Virus record (IMG/VR): IMGVR_UViG_3300028417_000016 | Coordinates: 1-28,114 of that record | Length of the DNA stretch: 28,114 nt | Reading direction: 5' to 3' (one strand) | Origin: a virus | Part shown: one piece after another, positions 17,174 to 25,600 of the stretch | Layout of the letters: each line of letters begins with the position of its first letter | Numbering within the stretch: position 1 is the stretch's first letter | Made by a program: the position numbers and the translations under genes | Notes under the pieces: model-generated | The model's database searches: none | Told to the model about the DNA's origin: nothing | What the model saw: the letters and a program-made list of their open reading frames with translations, nothing else

Positions 17174-17506
17174 TTACTGTTTTGCCTGCATAAGTACTTT
17201 TAATACATCAAGCTTCTTCTCAAGAGGAGCTTTCTCAAATTCCTCAGAATTTATAAACTTTCTAATGTCAAAGTCCTCTTCTTCTCCTCTTTGAGAATCC
17301 TTTCCTTTAGTAACAGGCTCTTGCTTAACTTCCTCAAGCTCCTTTTTAAGAGAATCAACTTCCTTTTTCAAATCCTCTATAGTCTTAGTAAGAGCCTCTA
17401 TAATCTCTTTATCCTTATTTACTTCTTGAATATCTTCCTTTTTATCCTCTACCTTTTTATCTAAATCTTTCTCAAGAGTTTCATTCTTCTTTACATCTTC
17501 AGCCAT
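17174..17506 (-). CDS. Second nested in-frame start, short coiled-coil scaffold fragment
   Basis: ATG at 17506 (residue 493 of the protease gene, MAEDVKKNETLEKDL) preceded by AGGAGG (17520-17515) with about 8 bases spacing. Product of 110 residues: charged coiled coil with heptads (IEALTKTIEDLKKEVDSLKK) and the C-terminal segment that normally binds capsid protein. AGGAGG arises here from acidic codons (Glu-Glu), so chance is more likely than for the start at 18295. Confidence 0.4.
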   Translation of the reverse strand: MAEDVKKNETLEKDLDKKVEDKKEDIQEVNKDKEIIEALTKTIEDLKKEVDSLKKELEEVKQEPVTKGKDSQRGEEEDFDIRKFINSEEFEKAPLEKKLDVLKVLMQAKQ

Positions 17507-18295
17507 ATCTAAATCCTCCTCAGATTTTTCTAAATTCTTATGTGTTTCTAAGCTTTTTTCTTTGTTTTTGCCTAAAAATTCAGATAAAACTTCACTTACA
17601 ACTTCTCTAACTATTTCTTTTATTTTTTCAAAGAAAGTATTTTCATCTAATTCTATATTATCTTCTTGAGAATCGTTATCATCATTACTATTATCTTCTT
17701 TCTTTTTACCTTTCTCTACTTCTTCTAATTCCTCTGAATCATAAAAAATCCAATCATCTTCTATTATATCTGTTTCATCTATAGACTTTTCTAACAATTC
17801 TTTTGTTAGTAATTGTTCCTCTTCTTGAGAGAGTTCTTTATCATTTAAGTCTTTTTCTATAATAGGAAGAACTTCTTTTAAACTCTTTAATCCTTCAGGC
17901 ATTTCATCATAAATATCCATTTCAATTAATTGTCTAAAATGTTTTCTTAGATGAGATTTTAATTGACTAGCCTGTTCGGAAGTTAGTTTAGGTTTATTTC
18001 TTGCTCCCCTAAATGCCTTGTATGCAGCCATAACTCCTGGATAGGAAAGACGCAACTCATACGAATTCTCTCCAGTACTTACAAGAACATGATGAGGAAA
18101 CTTCCAAGTGCTTCTCTTTTTTACATCAGGAACTACTCCAAAAGCCTCTTTAATAGCAGAAGTGTTTCCACTTTCAGCTAAGATTTGTCCTATTCTAATC
18201 TTATTAACTTGACTCCAGGGTTTAAAATCTACCTTATGTCTGTTAATAGTAATTTTAGGTTTCTTTTTCTCTTCTTTTTTAATATTCTGTGCCAT
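17174..18295 (-). CDS. Nested in-frame product of protease gene, putative scaffold protein
   Basis: In frame with the protease gene, beginning at its residue 230 (MAQNIKKEEKKK), 373 residues. The ATG at 18295 is preceded by a perfect AAGGAGGT (18310-18303) with 7 bases spacing, a site as strong as that of the capsid gene and not needed for the codons it lies in. The product would lack the protease domain and keep the WKFPHH/GVMAAY domain plus the coiled coil, as Nu3 is nested in lambda C. Prediction from sequence only. Confidence 0.6.
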   Translation of the reverse strand: MAQNIKKEEKKKPKITINRHKVDFKPWSQVNKIRIGQILAESGNTSAIKEAFGVVPDVKKRSTWKFPHHVLVSTGENSYELRLSYPGVMAAYKAFRGARNKPKLTSEQASQLKSHLRKHFRQLIEMDIYDEMPEGLKSLKEVLPIIEKDLNDKELSQEEEQLLTKELLEKSIDETDIIEDDWIFYDSEELEEVEKGKKKEDNSNDDNDSQEDNIELDENTFFEKIKEIVREVVSEVLSEFLGKNKEKSLETHKNLEKSEEDLDMAEDVKKNETLEKDLDKKVEDKKEDIQEVNKDKEIIEALTKTIEDLKKEVDSLKKELEEVKQEPVTKGKDSQRGEEEDFDIRKFINSEEFEKAPLEKKLDVLKVLMQAKQ

Positions 18296-18982
18296 CTTAT
18301 TTACCTCCTTCTCTAAAGGTATAATTGCTTCTGGTTTATCTCCTGAAAAAACAGGAGTTGCTTTATTTATTACTGCTCCTTTCTCAGAAGTTGTTTTACC
18401 ATCTTCTTTAACTTTGAGAAATTTAGAAACATAATAATTAAGAGCAACTGCATTAGGATTTGCTGGAATAGAAACTAAAGAACATTCAAAAGGAAATAAA
18501 TCTATAATTTCATAATGGTCAACAACCTTTTCACCATTTTCATTAGTAACATAAACAGGCTCTCTAACTGCAAAAGCTCCAATAGAAAATTTACTTAGAA
18601 CACCTTCCTGTATTTTTTGCCAAATTTCTATTTCAGTTTTAGAAATCAATATTTTTACCCATAATCCTTTAGAACCCCAGGGAGTATCTTTAACTTGAGC
18701 ATCAATAACTCTTCCAATAGCTCTATTTCTATCGTGATTATAAAGAACTGTATTATATTTTTCTTTTAAAATTTGAGCTGCTTTTCTTAGGGCATCTTCT
18801 TTTATAATATCATCTTCAGTATCTTGGTCTGTAGTAGCTATAAATCCTTCAATGTACCAATTTTTTTCTTTAGAATCTTCTTTAGCTTTAGTTTCATAAA
18901 ACTCTTTAATAGTTAACTCAAAATAAAACTTATCTGAGTTTTTGTACTGTTCTAATTCTTTCTCTAAAGTATTAATATCCAT
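17174..18982 (-). CDS. Prohead maturation protease (S78) fused to scaffold region
   Basis: 602 residues, much longer than usual S78 proteases (about 180-250). Residues about 20-185 are the protease: VLYNHDRNRAIGRV with His83, GVLSKFSIGAF with Ser133, and FECSLVSIPANPNAVAL with Glu166 as probable third residue. Residues about 240-355 hold a domain with WKFPHHVLVS, YPGVMAAYKAFRGARNKPKL and LKSHLRKHFRQL, a 'kFPHH...GV.AA..aL.GAR...' module found next to other head proteases and portals. The rest (about 380-590) is very acidic/lysine-rich coiled coil, typical of scaffold removed during maturation. Two internal ATGs with strong SDs (18295 and 17506) suggest shorter scaffold products. ATG 18982 follows GGAGTA. 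Confidence 0.92.
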   Translation of the reverse strand: MDINTLEKELEQYKNSDKFYFELTIKEFYETKAKEDSKEKNWYIEGFIATTDQDTEDDIIKEDALRKAAQILKEKYNTVLYNHDRNRAIGRVIDAQVKDTPWGSKGLWVKILISKTEIEIWQKIQEGVLSKFSIGAFAVREPVYVTNENGEKVVDHYEIIDLFPFECSLVSIPANPNAVALNYYVSKFLKVKEDGKTTSEKGAVINKATPVFSGDKPEAIIPLEKEVNKMAQNIKKEEKKKPKITINRHKVDFKPWSQVNKIRIGQILAESGNTSAIKEAFGVVPDVKKRSTWKFPHHVLVSTGENSYELRLSYPGVMAAYKAFRGARNKPKLTSEQASQLKSHLRKHFRQLIEMDIYDEMPEGLKSLKEVLPIIEKDLNDKELSQEEEQLLTKELLEKSIDETDIIEDDWIFYDSEELEEVEKGKKKEDNSNDDNDSQEDNIELDENTFFEKIKEIVREVVSEVLSEFLGKNKEKSLETHKNLEKSEEDLDMAEDVKKNETLEKDLDKKVEDKKEDIQEVNKDKEIIEALTKTIEDLKKEVDSLKKELEEVKQEPVTKGKDSQRGEEEDFDIRKFINSEEFEKAPLEKKLDVLKVLMQAKQ

Positions 18983-18993
18983 ATTTTTACTCC

Positions 18994-20295
18994 TTATTCC
19001 ATAAATTCTGGCAATCTTTTAGGTTCTCCTGTTGATTCATCATATTCTACTATTTCATTTCCTAACTTTACAAAGCGTTTATTTCCACCTGCAACAGGAA
19101 TAAGTCCTAATATTTCTCTAGCTTCATTAAACGATAGTACTCCTGTGTTTATCAAAGCACTTATTCCACGAGCCTTATCATAAAATTCTTGACTACTAAT
19201 ATCAGGAAGATTTAACAATTTGAACTTTACAGGAAGATTATATTCTTTTAAAAAGATTTCTTTAGTAAAAGCATCTTCAATTAATCTTACTATAGGTTCT
19301 ATTAACCTTGATTGACTTATTTTATATGCTGTTTCACTTCCTGCCCTACTTGTAATTTCTTTTTCAGTTGGAACTTGAAATGCTTTATAAATTATCTGGT
19401 CAACTCTAGCAAGTAAGTAATCTATTTTATTTTCACTAGTTAAACTTCTATCTAGTTTAATCCAATCTACTTCTTGAGGGGAAATGTTTCTAATTACTTT
19501 AATTCTATTTCTAAGTTTAGGGTCTGTAAATTCTTTCTTTAATTTAGCGTAAGCTGCCTCACCTAGTTCTCCCAAAACTAAAATTCCAGGTGGAGTACTA
19601 TCATCAAAGACATTATTTGCAATAAGTTTTGTTGCTAAAATCAAACTAGCAACTTCATCTAAAATTCCTTCTATAATAGGAATTCCATAATCATCAAAAC
19701 TACTAGGATGTAATACTCCATATATAATATCTTCAGGTTTAAACTCTACTTCTTGCCCTTCTACTACTTGTCTAAATGCTACAAATACTCCTTCAGGACT
19801 TTTATCTATTACAAATTGAGATGGGTCTCTTGCATATAACTCAACTAATATTCCTTTTCTATTTCTAACTTTTTCAATACAAAACCTATCAAAAATTAGT
19901 AAGTCTCTAACTATACGATTTATTAAACTTTGTATAGTATCTTTTTTTCTGTTTAGTGAACTAAAAAAATCTTGAGCAAATTTTTCTAAAGCAAGTAAAC
20001 TATTTTGAGATAAGTTCTTTTCTATAGGAATTAAAAGAGCTGTCCTAGAAGAAATTTCTGCAGCTATTCCATCTATACATTCTCTTAAACGAGAAGTTCT
20101 TAGATATAAATACCTTAGTAAATTATCGTTAACCCTTTCAAATTTTCTATATGGAACTAAGTGCTTAACAGTATTATTTAGAAAACTTTCAATTCCATCT
20201 ACTTTTACCTTACTTTCTTTTTCCTTTTCTAAATCAGGAAGATTTAAATTTTCATTATTGTCGTTATTACTTGTAATTATGATATTCTTTTCCAT
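18994..20295 (-). CDS. Portal protein
   Basis: 433 residues, typical for HK97/lambdoid-type portals. Residues about 40-110 hold the start of the clip/wing (RKFERVNDNLLRYLYLRTSR, then IDGIAAEISSR); then LINRIVRDLLIFDRFCIEKV, VELYARDPSQFVIDK, FKPEDIIYGVLHPSSFDDYG (the 'eeIiH.r....d..yG.s.l' motif) and IPTEKEITSRAGSETAYK. It forms the dodecameric DNA channel at the capsid vertex. ATG 20295 has only a poor SD. An AAGAATTT motif lies 20 bases upstream, between RNase HI and this gene. In most phages it follows TerL directly; here a (+)-strand cassette and RNase HI stand between. Confidence 0.92.
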   Translation of the reverse strand: MEKNIIITSNNDNNENLNLPDLEKEKESKVKVDGIESFLNNTVKHLVPYRKFERVNDNLLRYLYLRTSRLRECIDGIAAEISSRTALLIPIEKNLSQNSLLALEKFAQDFFSSLNRKKDTIQSLINRIVRDLLIFDRFCIEKVRNRKGILVELYARDPSQFVIDKSPEGVFVAFRQVVEGQEVEFKPEDIIYGVLHPSSFDDYGIPIIEGILDEVASLILATKLIANNVFDDSTPPGILVLGELGEAAYAKLKKEFTDPKLRNRIKVIRNISPQEVDWIKLDRSLTSENKIDYLLARVDQIIYKAFQVPTEKEITSRAGSETAYKISQSRLIEPIVRLIEDAFTKEIFLKEYNLPVKFKLLNLPDISSQEFYDKARGISALINTGVLSFNEAREILGLIPVAGGNKRFVKLGNEIVEYDESTGEPKRLPEFME

Positions 20296-20314
20296 AATGG
20301 AGTTCTCTCAAAGT

Positions 20315-20328
20315 TTTAGAAATTCTTA
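20315..20328 (-). promoter_or_regulatory. AAGAATTT motif before portal gene
   Basis: Minus strand TAAGAATTTCTAAA in the gap between RNase HI and portal, 20 bases before the portal ATG. Confidence 0.35.
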
Positions 20329-20336
20329 AATAAAAA

Positions 20337-20780
20337 CTATCTTTTTCTTTTATGCTTGCTGTTTCTAGCTATATTAGCTAAAAAGTCTGCTCTTTCATTA
20401 AATTTGTTACCATTATGAGCTTTTACCCAAGCTAACTCTATAATGCAAAATTCTTTACATTTATTTAATACTTTACTAATTTTGTTAATAATATGAATGT
20501 TTTTCTTAGGTTTGTATTTTCCATTTAACACATTGATAGCATATTGACTATCAGAGTAAATAAAAGCCATTTTAGGTTTATGTTTATAAATAAAACAAAG
20601 AGAATAGTAAATGGCTAACAGTTCTCCTTGATTATTTGTATAATTTTTAAATTTTCTAAAATATTCAAAGATTATCTTATGTTTTTTGGGATGAACAACT
20701 ACAAAAGCAATTCCCAAGTCATTTGAGTAAGGAGCTTTAGAGCTATCAGTATAGATGTAAATAGCGTAAGGGATTTTCAT
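20337..20780 (-). CDS. rnhA: Ribonuclease HI
   Basis: 147 residues, about the length of E. coli RNase HI. Complete catalytic set: YIYTDSSK with Asp12, NNQGELLAIYYSL with Glu53, IYSDSQYAINVL with Asp77, and NERADFLA with Asp132; His122 lies in WVKAHNGN. It cleaves RNA in RNA-DNA hybrids, for phages usually in primer removal. The C-terminus is basic. No SD; ATG at 20780 is preceded by TAAGAATTTGCTAA. It is divergent from the (+) cassette, whose promoter lies 27-55 bases from this start. A replication enzyme at the head of the portal/capsid group is unusual. Confidence 0.9.
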   Translation of the reverse strand: MKIPYAIYIYTDSSKAPYSNDLGIAFVVVHPKKHKIIFEYFRKFKNYTNNQGELLAIYYSLCFIYKHKPKMAFIYSDSQYAINVLNGKYKPKKNIHIINKISKVLNKCKEFCIIELAWVKAHNGNKFNERADFLANIARNSKHKRKR

Positions 20781-20783
20781 TAT

Positions 20784-20797
20784 TTAGCAAATTCTTA
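20784..20797 (-). promoter_or_regulatory. AAGAATTT motif before RNase HI
   Basis: Minus strand TAAGAATTTGCTAA ending three bases before ATG 20780; the gene has no SD. Confidence 0.4.
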
Positions 20798-20806
20798 TTT
20801 TTACTA

Positions 20807-20835
20807 TTGACTTAAAAATGTATTTATGGTATAAT
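20807..20835 (+). promoter_or_regulatory. Extended -10 sigma70-type promoter of the (+) cassette
   Basis: TTGACT (20807-20812), exactly 17 bases, TATAAT (20830-20835), with an extended -10 TG two bases before. It stands 29 bases before the ATG at 20865 with SD AAAGGAG. This is one of the best promoter matches in the window and suggests the three-gene cassette is transcribed by host polymerase, independently of the late genes. Confidence 0.85.
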
Positions 20836-20864
20836 ATAATTAAATAAGAGAAAGGAGAAGAAAA

Positions 20865-21788
20865 ATGTTAAGACCTGTAGTGTGGGCAGATAACTTAAAT
20901 AAATTTTTACAAAAAAGGTTATTTCCTAATAATGAACAGGAAGTTTATCTATTCTTAATATTATTTAGAAGAAAATGGTTAATTAATAGATTTCCTGAAC
21001 ACGAAGAATACTTTAGAAAATTGTTTTTAGCTGATGAAATGCTTTTATCTAAGTTTCTTATTAATTATACAGAAGAATCTAATTTAAGTTATGTTATAGC
21101 AAAAATAATAAATAAGTTATCTTTATTCCACGAAGACTTTTCAAAAGTTTATAAATATAAAGATGTTCAATATGCTTCAACTCAACTTTTCCATAATTAT
21201 AGAGATGGTTTATCTTTAATGGTTACATTTAGACCTAGAAGTTTAAAGAAAGGATTTAAAAAATTTTTAAAGGAACTTTTTTATCGTACACTAGATAATC
21301 CTGAGAGTTTAACAGACATTTTTCTAACCAAATTAGAAAAGTTTTACTTAAGTTGTATTCATTCTTGTGGTTCTAATAAAAATCCTTACTTACTTATAGA
21401 TTTTGATGTTGACTGGAATGCAAATAAAATACAGCTTAATGAAGGAACTATAACTATTCCTGTATCTTTTAGTAAAAGATTAGAATATTTAGCAGTATTT
21501 TGTGAAAGGCTAGCAGAAGTATTTAAAACTCTTAATGTAATAGGTAAAGTACAATATGTTTGTTCTACTCCTTCTTTGGGATTACATTGTATTTGTAAGT
21601 TAGATAAAACAACTGGTAAGCTCTTTTTTAAAGGAAGAGAAAAATTTCTTAAAAAAGTAAATGATATTACTAAGAATTCTGTAATATCGTTTAAAGAAAT
21701 TAGTTTTAATTCAAATCAAGTATTAACGCATGTTCCTATAGGAATTAATCCTCAAGTAACAGATTTAACAATGTTTTTTAAGGATTAA
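20865..21788 (+). CDS. Unknown protein with primase-like (AEP) motifs
   Basis: 307 residues, no recognised family. N-terminal ~140 residues are helical. The C-terminal half contains in order NPYLLIDFDVDWN (Asp179, Asp181, Asp183), VQYVCSTPSLGLHCIC (His241) and NQVLTHVPIGINPQVTD (about 285-300). In archaeo-eukaryotic primase/PrimPol folds motif I is hhhDhD, motif II is S/T-x-S-G-G-x-H-like, and a third strand with 'RvP.siN' follows, so order and spacing fit a small, diverged AEP domain. Glycine content of motif II is reduced. First gene of the (+) cassette with a strong promoter and SD, close to RNase HI. Alternative: an unrelated phage protein with chance matches. Confidence 0.45.
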   Translation: MLRPVVWADNLNKFLQKRLFPNNEQEVYLFLILFRRKWLINRFPEHEEYFRKLFLADEMLLSKFLINYTEESNLSYVIAKIINKLSLFHEDFSKVYKYKDVQYASTQLFHNYRDGLSLMVTFRPRSLKKGFKKFLKELFYRTLDNPESLTDIFLTKLEKFYLSCIHSCGSNKNPYLLIDFDVDWNANKIQLNEGTITIPVSFSKRLEYLAVFCERLAEVFKTLNVIGKVQYVCSTPSLGLHCICKLDKTTGKLFFKGREKFLKKVNDITKNSVISFKEISFNSNQVLTHVPIGINPQVTDLTMFFKD

Positions 21789-21792
21789 AGCT

Positions 21793-21996
21793 ATGTCTTC
21801 TTTAATTAAATCTTTACAAAAATTACAGTTACAAATTTCTGTTTATGATGAATTATTTCCCTTATATATGGAAATAGACTTATTAATAAGAGAATTAAAT
21901 AATGCTATGATAAGACAGGATTTAATAGAAAAGGCTTATTGGTTAATAGATTTAGGAGAGAAATTTCTTCTTTATTTCTCTGAACAAGATATATAA
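21793..21996 (+). CDS. Small helical protein, unknown
   Basis: 67 residues, predicted all-helical, with leucine-rich heptad-like spacing (LIKSLQKLQLQISVYDELFP, then IDLLIRELNNAM). ATG at 21793 lies 4 bases after the stop of the primase-like gene, using AAGGAT in its last codons as SD, and is 13 bases before coaE. Same operon as its neighbours. No function can be read; a coiled-coil partner of one of the neighbours is possible. Confidence 0.55.
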   Translation: MSSLIKSLQKLQLQISVYDELFPLYMEIDLLIRELNNAMIRQDLIEKAYWLIDLGEKFLLYFSEQDI

Positions 21997-22009
21997 AGGG
22001 GAGAAAAAA

Positions 22010-22597
22010 ATGACTAAAAAAGTAGCAATAACTGGTGGAATTGCTACTGGAAAAAGCACTTTACTTAAATTAATAAAAGACTTTGGATTCCCTGTTATTT
22101 CTTGTGATGACATAGTAAAGGAGCTTTACTCAAGTGATAAGATTAAACAGCTTATAAAAAATGAATTTGGTAGCCAGGTTTTAAGTCCTGATGGTGAAGT
22201 AGATAAAAAAGCCTTGTTAAATCTGATTCTCAAGTCTAAGGAAAAAAGAAAAAGACTAGAATCCCTGATTCATCCATTAGTTAACAGGGAAATCGAAAAA
22301 TTTTTAGAAATCTCTCAACAAAAAGGGCTTCCGTTAGTTTTCGTAGAAGTTCCTCTGCTATTTGAGTGTGGATGGGAAGACATGTTTGACGAAGTTTGGG
22401 TGATAACCTGTAATGAGGAAACCCAGAGGAAGCGAATTCTCGAACGCTCAATGGGAGAAGCCTTTTTAAAACTTGCTAATATTCAAATGCCTTTAAAAGA
22501 AAAAGAAGCTCTTGCAACAAGAATATTTTCTTCAGAGAAATCTATAGAAGAACTTAAAAAAGAATTAAAAAATGTTTTACAACAAATGTTTCATTAA
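22010..22597 (+). CDS. coaE: Dephospho-CoA kinase
   Basis: 195 residues, the full family length. Phosphorylates the 3'-hydroxyl of the ribose of dephospho-CoA with ATP, the last step of CoA synthesis. Seen: P-loop GGIATGKST (9-17), SCDDIVKELY (Asp33, Asp34, substrate-site region), ESLIHPLV, VEVPLLFE (113-119), VWVITCNEETQRKRILER and QMPLKEKEALA (159-169). All landmarks of CoaE are intact. SD GGGGAG. The middle of the gene (22320-22440) is about 43% G+C by direct count, well above its neighbours (a sample at 21061-21120 is far lower), which suggests fairly recent capture from a host. Last gene of the (+) cassette, ending 28 bases from the convergent TerL stop; no terminator hairpin is visible there. 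Confidence 0.92.
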   Translation: MTKKVAITGGIATGKSTLLKLIKDFGFPVISCDDIVKELYSSDKIKQLIKNEFGSQVLSPDGEVDKKALLNLILKSKEKRKRLESLIHPLVNREIEKFLEISQQKGLPLVFVEVPLLFECGWEDMFDEVWVITCNEETQRKRILERSMGEAFLKLANIQMPLKEKEALATRIFSSEKSIEELKKELKNVLQQMFH

Positions 22598-22625
22598 AAT
22601 AAATTATATACTAAGAAAAATAGAT

Positions 22626-25600
22626 TTACCAACTTTCTACTTCTATATCTTCTTCTAAATACTTCCTATGCTTTCTCCAGTATTCACGAGCAAACCAGCT
22701 AGCCATAACAATATCATCATTTTCTCCAAATGGATACATAGTTAATTCTTCAATCCACTTACACTTACCACATTTACAATCACTTTCGTGTGGCTTTTTC
22801 CCCATAGGAATAATCCATCTTTGTTTTTCAAATTCTAAAGCCATAGCAGGAAGTCCTATTTCAGGGTCGTGTTTATTTCCACCTGTATAATGACTTTCTA
22901 CAGGTAAATCTTGTTTAAACTCTTCTAGCCATTGTTTTAGTGCTTCCTGATACTGGTTACTTTCCACTACAATAACATCTACTTTCCAATCTTTATAAAG
23001 CTTCATAATAGCATTTACTGTTTCAGGGCTAGTCCACTTTCCATATTCAATGTGTAAAGCAACTAGTTTGTAATCTTTTTTCTTAGGTAACAATCCCATA
23101 ATAAAAATAGCTGTATTAGCACTTTTCTTCTTTTGAGAAATAGCTAAATCTACTCCCATAATAATGTAATCACATTTTTTAAGATAATGCTTTGGGTCAT
23201 TATATACTATACAATTTTCAATTTTTTCTTTATCAAAGACAGCATCTTCTCTTGAAATAGGTAAATTACCAAAAGCTCTTGCAAAAGCTCTAAGGGGCAT
23301 TGAGTTATATCTTTCTAATAATTTTTCTTTAGTCCATCTTTCTTCCCAAATAGGTTCTAAAGTATTTAAGTCAATTCTATAGACTTTCTTATACTTCATT
23401 GGCTTTTCATGAAATTCCCAATGCAAATCCATTTGCGTCCAAATAGTTCCTATAAGACACCAACCATAACCATCTGGTTCAAGCAAATTTAACCAGTTAT
23501 TATAAAATGCCTCTTTAACCATAGGAATTAATGCAGGATATTTAATTGTATTATTAAACTCTACAATATCATCAAAAATTATATAATCGCTATTATGTAA
23601 TATAGCCCAAATACTACAAAATGAATGTTCAGTATCAACACTTAAATCATAAACATAACCATTATAATCTTCTTCATAAATAGTCTTGAGTTCAATTTCT
23701 ATATATTGATTTATTTCATTTGGAAAAATTAAACAATAGTTTTTTCTATTTTGTAACAAACATTTACAAGATACCCACTCTTTAATATTTTTTTCTTTAT
23801 TTAATAAATAAATTTTATGCTCTGGAGTTAAAATAATTTTATTATTTTTATTATTTTTAGTTTCAATTACAATAACTTTTCCTTTATAAGGTCTTTTCCA
23901 AGTTTTTATAACCCTTCTAAACTTACCTTCTTTTGTTAAGACTGTATCTTTTGTAGTTATTTCTTCAACAGGTTTTACTCCATTAGAAGTAATAATCAAA
24001 GTTCCTTTTCCTACACATCTCCCCCCTGTAGCTCCTGATAATACACCTAAAGATTCTATTGTTACATCTTTACTCCAAATGTCTCTTTTAATTAAAATTT
24101 TATTAGAAGCCCATACATCTCCAGGTTCAAGATGAGGAAATATTTCCTTTAATTTTTCATTACCTTCAATTGCCTCTTTTATTTGTCTTAAAATATCTGC
24201 TGCTTTTTTATCAGAATGAGATACAAGTTTTATTCTTAAATTAGGATTATGTCCAAGTAGAAATAAAGGACGCATAACAGACATTACTGTAGTATTATGT
24301 GTAATAATTCCATTAGTAATGTGATTATGGTATTTTTCTATTTCTAATCCTATTGTAGGTTTTTTACCTTTATATTCTATTTTAACAATTTTATCCCATC
24401 TAATAGGAGCATTTAAAAGCATTCTTAATTCTGGAATATTTGGAAAAAGTTCTACTAATTTTCTTAATTTGTCATAAGTTATATCATATTTATTATCTAT
24501 CCTTAATCCATAATATTTACGAATAAAATGTGGAGTTAAAGGTAAATATTGTAAAACTAATTGTCTAGGAATAGTAGCATAAGTAGAAGGAGCAGCATTT
24601 TCAACATATTCTAAAATATCTTCTGTTTTTTTATTTAAAACTTCTTTTAAAAATTTTAATTTAAATTCTTTACCGCCAAAGACAGTAATTGTATAATATT
24701 CTCTTGTATAAGATTGTCTTACACAAATATTAGAAGGGATTCCAATATATTCTAATAAAGTTTGAACTTGATATGCTAAATTTTTTGAAGTTGTAGTATA
24801 AGCAATAACTGTATCGTTTTTAAACTTTTGTTTTTTTCTTTTAACTTTACTTATATATCCATCACCAAGCCATAAATATTTAAGAAATAATTTAATATCT
24901 TCTTCAGGAGAATTAAATAGTTCTTTTGGGATTTCTTTTTCATAAGACCTTTTTCCATATAAATTATATTTCTTTAAAAATTCAATTAATTTTTTTCTTC
25001 CTTTAATTTCTTTTGATATATTAGTTATTCTATATTCTATCTCTCTTTTTGTTTGAATTAATTGACATCCAAATTCTAATAATGCTTCATTTAATTTATT
25101 AACTAAAAATTTGTTAGATTTAGTATAAACTAAATTGCCTGAGCTTAAACTACCATCTGCAATTAAACAAGCTAAAATTATAAGTTGATTATCTGTAAAA
25201 TGCTTTTTAGTGTTTATTCTTGGAATATGAAGAGGAACTGCTACTTTTTCTCCAACAGTTAAACCTTCTTCTAAAGACTTCCAACCATCAGCAGTTAAAA
25301 AAGGATGATTAGAAGTTACTTCTATGCTTTTTCCAGAAGCAAGTTTTATTTCATATACATCTTTTATTCCATTATCAACAATTGCTGTAATTTTAGCAGA
25401 AACAAACTTACAATTTTCTACATCATATGCTATAATACTTTCACCTATTTTACAATCTTTTACTTTTTTTAAACTCCCATCTGTCAAAGTAATGACAGTG
25501 TCAAAAATCTGACACTTTGCATGAGAACGGGGAGCAAAGATTACACAAGGAGCACCTTCTTTCATTGCTTTAGTAGCTAAGGCGTGCCATTCTTTATGAA

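Noticed and set aside
17174-18982. Frameshift or fused-gene artefact in the 602-residue protease gene
   Set aside because: The frame is continuous, composition is even, and protease-scaffold fusions are normal for head modules; internal starts explain the extra SDs better.
22598-22625. Bidirectional terminator between coaE and TerL
   Set aside because: The 28 bases are AT-rich but contain no hairpin; I cannot support a terminator here.
25324-25512. 62-codon plus-strand frame inside intein 1
   Set aside because: Antisense to conserved intein blocks A and B; shadow frame.
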